Part shown: one piece after another, positions 20,112 to 31,849 of the stretch
Numbering within the stretch: position 1 is the stretch's first letter
Layout: every line of letters begins with the position of its first letter
NCBI GenBank assembly: GCA_030765065.1
Contig: CM060983.1
Span: forward strand, 231,155,528-231,219,527
Direction of reading: 5' to 3'
Length of the DNA stretch: 64,000 nucleotides
Source of the DNA: Deroplatys truncata
Lineage: Eukaryota; Arthropoda; Insecta; Mantodea; Mantidae
Notes under the pieces: generated by a model
Seen by the model: only the letters and a program-made list of their open reading frames with translations
Told to the model about the DNA's origin: nothing
The model's database searches: none
Position numbers and translations under genes: made by a program

Positions 20112-21219
20112 ATTGTGCTCAGTAGCAGTTTTTGGTGATAGTGGTAAGTCAACATTGCCCTCTGCTGAAAACTCAAGGAAAAACACAAGCTTCTATAATG
20201 AAAAGGATCATCCTAAATGTGAAAGTCAAGAAAGTGAAGTCACAAGGTTACCTCCTGTAGAAGAACATGTTCATTCAGATCAATGTAGTAATTGTGATAA
20301 TCAGGAAATTTCCAGTACAGCTTTATACTTGCATCGAAAGAATTTGATTCATAATGGCCAAATGTCACACAAGTGTAATATTTGTGAAAGGGGCTTTTCT
20401 AATAGGTCAAAGTTGAAAAGGCATGAATTTATTCATGGAAGCGAAAGGCCACACAAGTGCGAAGTTTGTGTAAAAGGGTTTATTCAGTTATCAGATTTGA
20501 AGCGACACAATTTAATTCATGAGGGTAAAAAGCCACACAAGTGTGAAATTTGTGAGAAGGTATTTACACGCTTTTCACAGTTGAAAGTGCATAAGTTTGT
20601 TCATGAGGGTAAAAAGCCACACCAGTGTGAAACTTGTGAAAAGGGATTTATTCAGTTATCAGATTTGAAAGCACACAATTTAATTCATGAGGGTAAAAGG
20701 CCACATGAGTGTGAAATTTGTGAGAAGAGATTTACTCAGTTGTCACATTTGAAAGCGCATAAAATGATTCATGAGGGTAAAAAGCCACACAAGTGTGAAA
20801 TTTGTGAGAAGAGATTTACTCAGTTGTCCAAACTGAAAGTACACAATTTAATTCACGAGGGTAAAAAGCCACACAAGTGTGCAATTTGTGAGAGGAGGTT
20901 TACTCAGTTGTCGCATTTGAAAGTGCACAATTTGATTCATGAGGGTAAAAAGCCACACAAGTGTGAAATTTGTGACACGAGATTTACTCAGTTCTCACGA
21001 CTGAAAGTGCACAATTTGATTCATGAGGGTAAAAAGCCACACGAGTGTGCAATTTGTGAGAAGAGATTTAATCAGTTATCAAGTTTGAAAGTACACAATT
21101 TAATTCATGAGGGTAAAAAGCCACACAAGTGTGAAAGTTGTGAGAAGAGATTTACTCAGTTGTCTAAACTGAAACGACATGATTTGATTCATCAGCGGCA
21201 TAAAGCCATACAAGTGTAA
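20112..21219 (+). CDS. Terminal exon of a multi-finger C2H2 zinc-finger protein
   Basis: A 3' splice site (ATTTCAG at 20105-20111) precedes an open frame of about 368 codons that has no early ATG; the codon at 20113 is TTG. A TAA at 20101-20103 closes the frame upstream, so this is an exon, not a whole gene. After an unstructured acidic N-terminus (about residues 1-58) comes one degenerate finger (CSNC...HRKNLIH), then ten canonical C-x2-C-x12-H-x3-H fingers. Linkers are HEGKKPH instead of the usual TGEKP. Fingers are near copies of one 84-bp unit, and the helix residue at position 3 varies most (K,D,Q,D,H,K,H,R,S,K). Likely a nuclear DNA-binding transcription regulator. The last finger is followed by a frameshifted remnant. 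Confidence 0.85.
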
Positions 21220-21345
21220 AATTTGTGAACAGAGTTTGATCTTGTATAGCTTCAAAGTGCATAATTTGAATCAACAGAGTATTAACTCATATAAGTAAGA
21301 TGTTAATGAGGACTTCAGTGATTTGTCACATTTTAAAGACATAAT
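21190..21345 (+). pseudogene. Decayed extra zinc fingers downstream of the stop
   Basis: In a shifted frame after the ORF end the sequence reads [20 protein letters not shown], a finger with its second half eroded. DVNEDFSDLSHFKD follows and looks like another finger core. This suggests the array once had at least two more fingers and was shortened by a 1-nt shift near 21195. Confidence 0.65.
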
Positions 21346-22429
21346 GTAACTCTTGAGGAAACACAACTATAAAAGAAAAGTAATTCTGGTGTATGCAAAG
21401 GGGGCAATATTAAGCTTTGGAATATATAGTTAAGTTCATGTGAGCAAAGATTTTGTAAAATTTTCACCTTTTCCGACATCTTTTCTAGTTCCTAAGTTAA
21501 AAGTTTCTCCACCATAAGAGATGTTTTGTGCAAGCGTTTGACATCAATCTCAGAGCAGTAGCAACATATATCTCAGTTTTACGGTCATCACTGATGCTAG
21601 GAATTAGAAGGTATATATTAAAGCATATAAGTCATGCGGTTATATTTCCTGCACCATTCACAATGTAAAGCTTCAAAGTTAAGCTGTTTCACAGGCTTAG
21701 GCTTATGAAACTTATACTTTCTGTAACAGATGAGCATGATAAAACAGCCACAATTTATGCTTTTTTTAACAAAGCAGTTTCTTTAAAGTTGCATAAGCAT
21801 ATTGGAAATTCAGTGCACACTGCGCACAGATCTCTCAAGATTTCTCAGTTTTCATATTTGTGTCATAAAAATTTTTTGTTCTAATGGGAATTATTCAACC
21901 AACATTTTAATGGGATATTAATTCATATACACAAAAAGGTAATACTTGCAGTAACATCTACTCTTTGTGAAACAAACCAGATGATAAGATCATTCAGACT
22001 AAACTGTTCACCTACAGTGTCATGCAGCAACATAACATGATATTTCAGTAGATTATATATTTGTAGAATTTGCTTTATTGTTCTAACCTTTTTTTGGTGT
22101 TGTTGAATGTTATAATATGTATAACTTTGCATGATACAATATTTTCTGGAACGTAATTCCAAAAGTTAAGTTACAGAGTTGTTAAAAGCAGCGTAATGTA
22201 GTGCTTATTCTAAATTTTAAAGTGGAATTGCTCAGATTAAAAAGCATTAAGCAAGAACATGAGGTAATCGATAATTTGATTGTTACAGTTATAAAACATT
22301 GAATTGAACACAATTTTGAGGGGCAGGCAGTTTCTTAGTTTTTAATATTTTTTACCCATTCTGCATTCCCTACTGATAGATTCTTAGTTTTCTTATTCCT
22401 TTTGCGGTTTCATAATACCAAGATACAAT
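21346..22429 (+). other. 3' flank / possible 3' UTR of the zinc-finger gene
   Basis: AT-rich. At 21785-21875 the plus strand reads SLKLHKHIGNSVH then KISQFSYLCHKN, faintly like finger helices. Otherwise nothing is recognised. No clear polyadenylation site was fixed. Confidence 0.35.
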
Positions 22430-22431
22430 TA

Positions 22432-22750
22432 GTAATTATTGAGTCAATTGTAACACTGCATCACTTGTTTTTATGATGAATACATGTTTCAGGAACTAAT
22501 TGCTCCCATTCTCAGTTCCCTATCGACTGCCTGCATCCTTCGTCTTGGTTGTAAGAACTTCTTCAAAAGTAAGTCTCCTGGTGAGGTTTGAAAATTATAA
22601 TTGCGGTTTCTGTTCTTCCAAATATAAATGTTTTCCCTAATTGTAAGTTCAGGAAAATCAGAACTGAGGACAGAGCAATTAGCTCCTGAAACATGTATTT
22701 GTTATAATAACAAGTAAGTGATGTAACGTTACAATCGATTCAATAATTAC
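22432..22750. mobile_element. Foldback MITE with long TIRs and TA target duplication
   Basis: The left arm GTAATTATTGAGTCAATTG (22432 on) continues through CATGTTTCAGGAACTAATTG. It is mirrored by CAATTAGCTCCTGAAACATG...CAATAATTAC ending 22750. The arms are about 75-95 bp and roughly 85% alike. TA flanks both ends (22430-22431, 22751-22752). No coding capacity, so it is a non-autonomous element of the TA-targeting (Tc1/mariner-like) type by inference. Confidence 0.8.
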
Positions 22751-22752
22751 TA

Positions 22753-24949
22753 GTTATAGATACATCACTGTCACGAAGTCCACCTAAGCAATTTTATTGT
22801 GAATTAAACCAAGATACAAATTAAGGTAGTGCTTCCTGAATAGCACTTGAAGCAATTATGAAAACCCTCACTGAAATTGTTCTATGCTAGTTATGATTTT
22901 TTAAGCTGTATTGATCCATCAGGTATCCTGGAGGAATCATGCATCTGTTTTGAGCTCAGCATGCAGGATGTTGTAATGTTGAAATAAACCATATTGTTAC
23001 ATGTTAAGGTGAAGCCTAAAATGTTACCAGGAAAAAGGAATTAATTTAGATCACCCCAATACACACATTGGGTGGCGTAACTCGGCAGCGAAAGTCCGTG
23101 ACCTTGGTGTGGGTTTTATACTAAATTATATTTTACATATTATTTCACATTACGTTTACGTAACAGATTTTTTCACAACATATTTGGTGAGTCTACATAT
23201 TGAATAAAGGAAAAAGGATGGAGGGAGATGCCACTAAACACACACGTCTGATTCCAATTAACATTTGCACTAAAGTGATGCTATCTTACCTACACAGTTG
23301 TGTCTAGCTGAAACCAGACAGGGTTGATGTCATACTAGACAACTTCAAAAAGACCTTTCCCTTTGGCATGGTCCACACCAAATGGAAACACCGTTGAGCA
23401 AAAATATTACTAAAGAAACACAACAATGCTAGGTCTGGTAGTAGCAATACAGCACAACAGTGCGTCTGGTAATGACAATAAAGTTAATAATATGCCATAT
23501 CTCCCCCACTCACAAGAATGAGAACAGTAAAGAAAAATACGGCAATACAAATTGAATGAGTGCAAATGAATTGAATGGTTACCAGCCTGTGATCACTTTC
23601 CACCTGAAAATTAAAATTTACAATTTATAGATGAGTAATGTAGTCCCACAGGGCCGATCCCCCCCCCCCCAGCTTGCAAATCCTCTTCTGTACATAATCA
23701 GTTTGTAGTGCAAAATATTTGAGGCCAGCTAGAGATACAAAGTTGAGAATGGTGCAGTAGCAATGCATAGTTTGTTGAATTTCACCAGCACTGAATCACA
23801 CCTGCCGACAAAATGACAGAAGTTAGAGCAAAAAGTGATAACTGTTTGGTAACATACCAAATGCTGTAGCCTGTGACAGTCGCAACAGCATAGCACAGCG
23901 ACCTTGCTGTACAGTTCAAAACCTCTTCTGTGGCCAACAGGCCCTGTCGGCACAGGCGAAGGTGCCGTGGTTGAGTGACAATCCAATTGTTGTTAATGCG
24001 CTGTGAGGTGACATTCTCTGGATGAGCTGGAGATGTCCTCTTCTGTGGAGGGGAGTGTTACCTGAAGCTACTGGCTGACTGAAACAATAGTCAGGGAAGC
24101 TTCAGGTTTCAAAATTTACAAATGGCAGGGGACACACAAAGCTAATAAAACTTAAATCTACAGCAAGGGCTTGCAAAAACAAACTACATTGAGCACTCTA
24201 TTAATTTAATTAGCAAATACTGATCAGTATATTTAAAACTGGAGCTAACCAAACCTAAATTAAATGACAAGAATTTTTAATATCTTTACATTACAGAATG
24301 AAATTAAGCTTCTTGATACTTTACATTGGAAGCTGTATATAAGAATTGTATTATCTTGCGACAATCAACACAAATAAGGACAAAAACACATTTATAAATT
24401 TGTACCAAAAAATGCCACCCTTAAAAAATTGTTAAGCCAATGTACCAGCAAACTACAACATAGCTGCAGAAATACCACTGTCTGCAGAACCTACACCCAA
24501 ACAAAAGCTCTATGCGCAGTTAGCAAGCAGCTAGCTGGAACTCTTTATATCCCCCCCCTTTTTTTGTTCTCATGGTAGAAATGTGGACCAAACCCCAGTC
24601 AAAAGCATTCTGAAAAATATATTCATAGAAAAATAAAAAAAAATTATGAAAACAGTTGGAACTGAGCAAAAGAGAGAAGTGATCATTGTGACATACAACA
24701 AATTGAAAGGTCTTCAAATTTTCAGACACGTACTCACCTAAACAAGAAATTGTACAGGGTGGACATCTACACCACAGATGACACTGCAACCATTTCCATC
24801 ATTCCGGAAGCTTGCTCTGAACATCAGGTATAATACATCCAGCACAGTGGGCACAAACCACATCGTCACTGTAACCAAGCTCATATATTCTATAAACATT
24901 AATTCTACATCAAACACAGCAAGTAACTCATCTTACTAAATACATATCA
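22753..24949. other. Unassigned AT-rich region with a poly-C tract
   Basis: Holds a C13-14 run near 23661-23674. Near 23377 the minus strand reads TGTTTCCATTTGGTGTGGAC, which resembles an LTR end plus primer-binding site like that of the gypsy at 14850. No paired LTR was found. Only short ORFs are seen. A Cys/His-rich minus-strand segment near 24780-24890 is discussed as a finding. Confidence 0.4.
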
Positions 24950-24976
24950 GTAACTAAACAACAAAAACATATCAAG

Positions 24977-25925
24977 ATGGTGCCAAGTCTGGAAGCATCA
25001 TGCAGCAGCTCCTGCAATATTGGGTTTAAATATGATATTAAATGTTTAAAGTGCAAAAGGAATGTTTTAGATGGTATTTGGTGTAGTTATTGTGATAATT
25101 CCTGTCATTTTAAATGTGGAGGAATGAATAAAGAAGACATTCCAGAGAATGAGTGGTACGGTTCAAGTGACTGCAAGATTGGTATGAAACACATGGAAAA
25201 TGACCCAGGTATTGTGTGGCAACGTGAAATAAAATTGTTATATGAAATCATAAAGATCTTGCAAATGGACATTTTAGAATTGAAGAAAGAGAATGAAACT
25301 CTGCAGAATTGCAGTGTAAGTTTAGAAGAAATAATAAAGGAACTGAAACTAGAAATTCGGATAAGGAAAAATCGGACAGTTGCCAACATGTTGGTAGAAG
25401 CAAGCAAGCGAGGAGGAAAACTATACACACGCAGCAGAATGAACATTTGTCTTTGGAGAATAGGTATTCGATCTTAGAATACCAGAAAAGTGACCACACC
25501 AATCAACAGGATGAAAAAGAAAATGAAGCTATTGACAATATATGAGAAGAAAACAGCTATTGTTCTGAGAGACTCAATGTAAAGCAATATATAAATGTCT
25601 ATGTGACTGTGTACTGTTATCCCAAATTCAGCCCATAGAAAGGAAATTACGTGAGAATCCGGATGCTCTTACTCTACATTCAGCTTAGACCTAACCTATG
25701 GAACAAATGAATAAGTTAGTAGTTGTGGCAAAGAAGCTTCACACATGTGCATTCAGGCTCCGTGATTGTGACTTTCGATAACATAAATTTGGCTTTAGAT
25801 TGAGTATGTGAGCAACATGATTGTATTTTTTTTGAACGGAAATGCATGGATAAGGGAACAGGATTTAAGTAGGGATGGATTACATCTAAATAGAAAAGCC
25901 ACTGGGAAATTTGGAATAGGTTGAA
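24977..25925 (+). pseudogene. LINE ORF1: PHD-like zinc finger, coiled coil, esterase-like domain (broken)
   Basis: From ATG 24977 (MVPSLEASC). A Cys/His finger CLKCKRNVLDGIWCSYCDNS followed by CHFKC lies at residues about 24-47, and a coiled coil ILELKKENETLQNC...IIKELKLEI at about 95-125. The frame is lost near 25400 and continues in another phase (SLENRYSILEYQKSDH). Further on AIVLRDSM resembles the SGNH-hydrolase GDS block with G changed to R (about 25565). DLSRDGLHLNRKATGKFG (about 25890) matches the C-terminal D-x-x-H block of the same esterase fold. PHD plus esterase is characteristic of CR1-type ORF1. Several stops make it non-functional. Confidence 0.7.
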
Positions 25926-26139
25926 ATATAACATTACCTCAAAAAAAAATAGGCTGTGTTTATAGTGGTAGGTTTAAGAAATGTAAGAAAATGGTAAAAT
26001 CTGAGCTTGCTATCAAAGCTAATTGTAAAAGACAACAGCGGATATTCTGATTACAAACAGGAGGGTGTTAATGATATACATGTAAGGGGAACTGGAAACA
26101 TGCCACCTGTAAACAAAATAATCTTTGTAAAAATTATTT

Positions 26140-28790
26140 TAAATGAAACACTTTTTAAAAACGAAATTATTTTACATCATCAAAATATGCAGAAACAACA
26201 AGGTAAGTTTGGAAATACTCATTAGCAGTAATTTAAATAATGTAGACATTATTGGATTAACAGAATACTGGCTGAAAGATCATGTACTTGAATGTTATAG
26301 CTTAGCAGGGTTTTCACTGTGTAGGAAGGAGAAGAAAAATGGAGGGTCTTGTACTTTGGTGAAAGACAATGTCAAATTTAAAAGGTTGAATTGTTTCGAT
26401 GATAAACACTTTGAAATGTGTATGATAGAGCAGAAAGTAATTGTTGCATGCATATATAAGAATCCGAGTAGTTGTCTTAAGAGAAGTTAGAAACAGTTAT
26501 GGAGTTCTTCCAGAAAAAAAAAAAAATGTTAATAATTGGTGACTTGAATATTAAGTTTCTTATACAGAATTCAAATAAGCAGAAACTAACTCAATTACTT
26601 CTTACCTATGGATTGAAAACACTGCTACTCGAATCTCAAATGTAGCTCAAACTGCAACAGACCAATTAATACTAAATTCCTACTTCACAAACTACTCTCT
26701 AGAAACCATAGACAGTGCTATTTCTGATTATAGTGGGCAAAAATTTACGGTTACAATAAATTGTCAAAAACCAAAAAAAAATAAAGGAAAAGCAATATGT
26801 ATACCACTATAAAAGGTGTACAAGCAATGAAAATATACAATATTTTGCGATATCTACTGCTAAAAGAAAAGTGGGAAAATACTTTCTCTCAGGAAGATGA
26901 AAATACATTTAATCATTATGCAAACATTGCCTTGCCACTAAACTGGGTCAAACTAAACAATTGTAAAAGCACTAGTTGCATCACTAAAGGGATATGCATA
27001 TTAAGTGACAAGCTGAAATATTTAAGCAAATTAGCAAAGGGATTAAAGGCAACAGATTCTTTTAGGTTATACTTTCAGAAATATAAACAGGCTTACAATA
27101 AAGTTATTAAAAATGCAAAACGTCTTTATAATGATAATTTAATTGCAAATTTGGAAAACAAACCAAACACTATGGAATATAATCAATTAGGAAATACATG
27201 TACAAAAGAAACAATATCAACATTTGAATTTAATACACAATGATCAAATTATATCAGATCCTTTTCAAATAGCAGAGGTATTTGCTACTTCTACAAAATA
27301 AGTATTAAACACATTAGTCAATAGCTGTTCGACTAAAACACATCAAACCTCAATCACAGGGGAAAATTCCTATCCATCTATTTTTCCTGCCAGTAGTGGA
27401 AAGTGAACTGTTATCAATAATAAAAAATTATATGGGTTAGATCACTGCTCTAATTTTTTATTAAAAGCATGCTCAAACATTCTTGCAAAGCTACTAAGTT
27501 TTTTAATTAATTATCAATGAGTAAAGGCTGCTCTAAAACTGGAAAAGTAAAACCAATGTTTAAAAAAGGGTTATTTGAAGTTGAAAATTATAGACCAATT
27601 TCTCTTCTATCTGTTTTTTCTAAAGTACCAGAAAAAGTTATTTACAAGAGAGTGATAAATTTTATCACTAATTTTAATATCCTTTCTTTATTCAAAAAGG
27701 AGAAATCAACTACTACGGCATTAATTCAGTTTTGCAATGAAATTTACACCAAATTAGGAAACTCTGAGCATATTTCTTGATTTATCAAAGCCTTTTGATC
27801 TTGAAATTCTTCTTAAAAATTATTTAAATATGTAATTACAATTGGTTTAGCTCATATCTTATGTATAGAAAGTAAGTACTTGAAATAGAATATTATGATG
27901 TGAAATCTGTTTTATCAAATGAACTAACAGTTTTTAGTCCCATGTTGTTTCTCCTGCATATAAATGATCTTGTAGATATCAACCAGAATAAGAATATAAA
28001 ATTCTCTGTATTTGCAGATGACACTACTATTTTAATTTCTGATGATAATGTAGAGAAGCTATAAAGCAAATATTAGTTCTTGCAATTTCCTATACTGTCT
28101 TTTGGTTTAAAGAAAATTGTCTTTCAGTAAATAAGGGAAAATGCATAACTGTTGGTTTCCATAAAAAAAACAGCAAAAAGTTACATTGCCCAACTATACT
28201 ATTTGAGGACAAAGCTATAGGATATGCTAATAAAACAAAATTTCTTGGAGTGTAGGTTGATAAGAATTTAAGCTGGAATGCTTATCTTAATGAATTAGTA
28301 AAGCGACTAATTCCAAATTAAAATGCTCAGCCAGTCAATAAGTAAACATACACTTAAGATAGTGTATTACTCAAATTTTCATTTACTTTTGTCATATGGG
28401 ATAGTTCTGTGGGAATCTAGTAGCGAGGCAATAAAAGTATTAAAATACAAAAACAAAAGTAATTAGAATCATTCTTAATTTACCCTATATCACAAGCTGT
28501 AAACCATACTTCAAGGAATTAAACATTTTGCCACTACCGTGCATGTACTTATTCAGGGTTATTATACAAACGCAAATGCGCATTCAAACACTTGCTGTTA
28601 GTTCAGACTTTTACAAGTATGACAAGGAATAAGTCAAAATTACATATTACACCACATAACTCTAAATTGTTTGAGAATAGGTTTTATTATAAAGGCATGC
28701 ACTTGTGTAATAAACTACCTGCTAAGTTAAAGAACATGAAATCTTTTCAATGTTTCAAGAAGTGCTTATGAGGCTTCCTTATGACAAATT
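26140..28790 (+). pseudogene. LINE ORF2: endonuclease and reverse transcriptase, decayed
   Basis: The endonuclease part reads VDIIGLTEYWLKDHVLE, KNGGSCTLVKDNV and VIVACIYKNPSS (26240-26475), then ATRISNVAQTATDQLILNS (about 26620). The RT fingers/palm follow as YRPISLLSVFSKVPEKVIYK (27585-27655), KEKSTTTALIQF, a DLSKPFD motif and FADDTTIL (about 28015-28040, the YxDD box). Stops, frameshifts and small deletions are scattered through it. The C-terminal HFKSFQ-type tail (CFKKCL) ends near 28770. Confidence 0.8.
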
Positions 28791-28993
28791 GTTACTATTC
28801 AGTTGATGAATTTATGTACTATTAGGTGAATTGTTAGCATTTGTAATGTAAAATTGTACATAGTAATCTTATGTATAGCAATTTTATATTGAATTTTTTA
28901 TCTGACATGTAGTTTATGTTTGTTTATTCAATTTGTTTTGGCGTATCCGACAACATGTCTTTGTTAATTATGGATGAAATAAATGAAATCCCT

Positions 28994-29379
28994 CTTTCAT
29001 ATCACAACATTAAAATACCCTCACAAAGATGAAGAGAATCACATTAAAGTATCATGATAAGTAATGTCACATTTATTACCCAAAACAAAATGTAGTGTCG
29101 CAACAAAGTACATGGAGGAATAAGCAGAAACATCTTGTTATCTGTGAGAGAAAGCAATTAACAGTTTATAACCTATATGGTCCTATGGGATTGTAGTAAG
29201 GGAAGATGTGGGAAACGTACTGGCTAGGTTTTGGTCCTGGGACGGATTGCCAAGTAAAGACTTTGACCCACTTGATTGCTAACCAGTGACATCACTATTA
29301 GGAAGAGCAGGAAAAGGTGAATGACCTGAAAGAAAAGGGTTAGTAGTCCCAACACGTAAAGTTAAAGGCGGAGGAGCCA
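28994..29379. other. Spacer between LINE end and gag remnant
   Basis: No gene. The minus strand may continue the decayed gypsy gag tail, but no motif is secure. Confidence 0.4.
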
Positions 29380-29890
29380 AAACATGAACGGAAGACTGCG
29401 ACTGTGCAGCAGCCATGTGCTCTCTTTGGGTCATATAAATTTAGCTTTGTCCACCCACTTAAGAGCCTGTAAAAGATCATCGAACAGTAACAGGGTTCAT
29501 TGGAGTACAATATTTACATACTCAGGTTTCAGACCTTATAATAAATTTCTTATTTGCTCAGTTTGAGACATACGTGGGTTAAGCTGATCACATAATGACA
29601 GAATATCATAGACATAGTGCAAAACAGGTTCAGAATCTAACTGAATCCTTTGTAGGAGATTGATTTCTAATAATTCATCTTGGTGAGCAACCTGAAAAAC
29701 TGTAATAGAAGATGTCATGTGCCTGTGACAAAATGTCTGAAACCATTGTATGGCAGTATTTTTAAGGTAGCAAGGTGACCAGTTATTAGCCAAGTCTACC
29801 CTTTCAAAGGTATTCAGAAAATCAAAAGGATTATGTACTGCAGCATTAAAGAAAGTAGATTGTACAGTGGACAACTGCATGTACAAGTGT
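29380..29890 (-). pseudogene. Second Ty3/Gypsy gag remnant
   Basis: The 116-codon frame FDFLNTFERVDLANNWSPCY, LKNTAIQWFQTF, LLQRIQLDSEPVLHYVYDIL, NPRMSQTEQIRNLL aligns block by block with the capsid region of the gypsy Gag at 13273-14337 (HKFELIARANNW, LNSTALNWYKTF, LRHRVQNLSEPTEQYAYDII, NPEMTEKERV). A stop follows (29536). It is a related but older family member. No pol was found next to it. Confidence 0.8.
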
Positions 29891-29899
29891 AATTAAATC

Positions 29900-30764
29900 A
29901 CACCCAGCACTAGTGGAGGGCGAAGCATAAGGCTTGTCCACAGGCATGTTTGAGGATTGTCTGCTACCTCGCTTTGCTATAATGAATCCATATAGCACAG
30001 AAATACAGGCAAACAATTAAACAGTGACTGTAATGAAAAGGATTAATACACATGTGCATAAGTATCAATTCTGTAAGAGAAGCATAGTTTGCATTCATAA
30101 AAACAACACGGTTCAAAAATAAATTTCCATACACAATGCCAGAAATTTGCAATAAGTCAACAGTACACACAGGTAATTAATCACTCAGTATGAAGTAGTA
30201 TAGGCCAGTAATATTCACAGAAACATATGACGATGACAAAGAATTATAGTATCATATCACAGTTGAATAAAATCAAAATAGTTATATTATGAAGTTAGAA
30301 GCAAATTAGCTTAATGAGACTGAATATGGCCTAATGATCACAGTTTCTACACTACAATGTACACAAAGTAACTGTGTGCTAAAATTAGTAATTTGATGCT
30401 GAAGTTAGTACAAATAATCAAATGAACCAAATCAAGGTAGTAAGGTGAATGAAAAAAACAATTTCCCCAGGATTCAGCATAAACTAGCAATGCCTGTACT
30501 AAAATCATATAAATAATGCTGGTTATCGTGCATAATAGCGGCCGTGGCCTAGGTGCTTGTTGCCAACGGTGAGAATGGAAAACACGCTGTAGGCATTCCA
30601 TGTAGCCAACCCATGCACACAATGTACAGAGAGCCATTGTAGTTGTATACATAGACAGCACGCGTGTTATTTATCGTTGTTGATATTATTTATTATTTTC
30701 GGAATCCAAATAAAGCATTTGTGGAAACGTCCATGTGTGTCATAACTCAAAACGACAAGTCGGA
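29900..30764. other. No recognisable gene
   Basis: Could include the 5' leader/LTR of the gag remnant, but no TG...CA pair was identified. A 104-codon minus ORF (30347-30661) lacks recognised motifs. AATAAA-like sites lie near 30707. Confidence 0.4.
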
Positions 30765-31420
30765 TAAATACCTAAACTCCCTTTACATGGAATATTTTTC
30801 GAAATTTTTGATGTTCTAAAAATGGCTGTAAAGATTTTGATTAAAATACCTACATAAAAAATATTTACATGGCAAATAAAATGTATATTTCAAATTTTCG
30901 GGGAAGAGCCTATGAAGTCCATTCGGAAGGACTTTTTTATAACCGGTAATCGTTATGCGATAGAGGAACGCGTACTACACCAAAAATGTAGATCTCTTTA
31001 AAACATACAGTATATTTAAACTAAGCTTTATTGTGGCATGAGCAGTTTCTGAGACATCCGTTATTAAATGTGCGAATTGTTCATTTTTTTGGTCATTCTC
31101 TTAAAGTCCTTTCAACATTCAGTTGTTACTCGTGATGTCGGAGAAACAGAATGGAATTTCAAGGTAGCGTATAGCGTCCAGTTCTTAAATATTTGACTAT
31201 TGTTGTTTCCTTTGTATCGATAACGAAATGTGTGATGTAGCTATTTCCTCAAAGTCAGTTTTTTTTAATTAAAATGTAGTAGACAGAAAAAAAGCTTGAT
31301 TAAGAATAATTTATGTACCTACTAATAAACGACAGAGGTAGAGAAAGTCACGTGAATAAATCAATTGTAATTTTATTATTGTTTTTTTATAAAAGGAGTT
31401 GAAAGCAAATTAACTTTCTG
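30765..31420 (+). repeat. Unclassified dispersed repeat X, copy 3
   Basis: Same ordered blocks as the copy at 19035 (CCTAAACTCCCTTTACATGG, AATTTTCGGGGAAGAGCCTA, GACTTTTTTATAACCGG, GATTAAGAATAATTTATG, GTAGAGAAAGTCACGTGAAT). About 70-75% similar by eye, same orientation. Confidence 0.6.
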
Positions 31421-31849
31421 TGCTACGAAGCTGCAAAGAATGATATTATTAAGGTGTTTTCAGCTACTAAATGTGTCCTTTTCAGCAAGTCCTTTTTTTC
31501 AGTCTGTACAAAGCAAGAAATATTAAATGAATGAATTTTCGGGTAAAGCAGCTGTAATATAGAATGATTTACAGACTTAGAACACCCCTAAGGCCGTTGT
31601 AAAATTATGCAAACTTTCAAGTATTTATAATACGCTTTTAAGTGGAAAGGTGCAATGACATATCCTGGAATATTATCACAAGTGCTAACACAAGAAAATA
31701 TTGGTTGGCCTCAAATTGTACATCTTTCCAGCATTTTAGACACTTCATAGTATCCTAGATACTTAGCGCAATACAAAATTAAATCAGAATGAATGCGAAT
31801 TCACAGGCTATTTCCAGAAAATTCAAAACGCATGCTTTATTTGAACTCG
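31421..31849. other. No recognisable feature
   Basis: AT-rich flank of the satellite. The region 31789-31849 grades into it. Confidence 0.45.

Larger units (their letters stand above)
24950..28993 (+). mobile_element. CR1-like LINE, near full length but decayed
   Basis: ORF1 with PHD-like finger, coiled coil and esterase-like remnant is followed by endonuclease and reverse transcriptase, and then a short repetitive A-rich end (GATGAAATAAATGAAATC) at about 28975-28993. The order and domain set fit the CR1/L2 branch of non-LTR retrotransposons. Confidence 0.75.
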
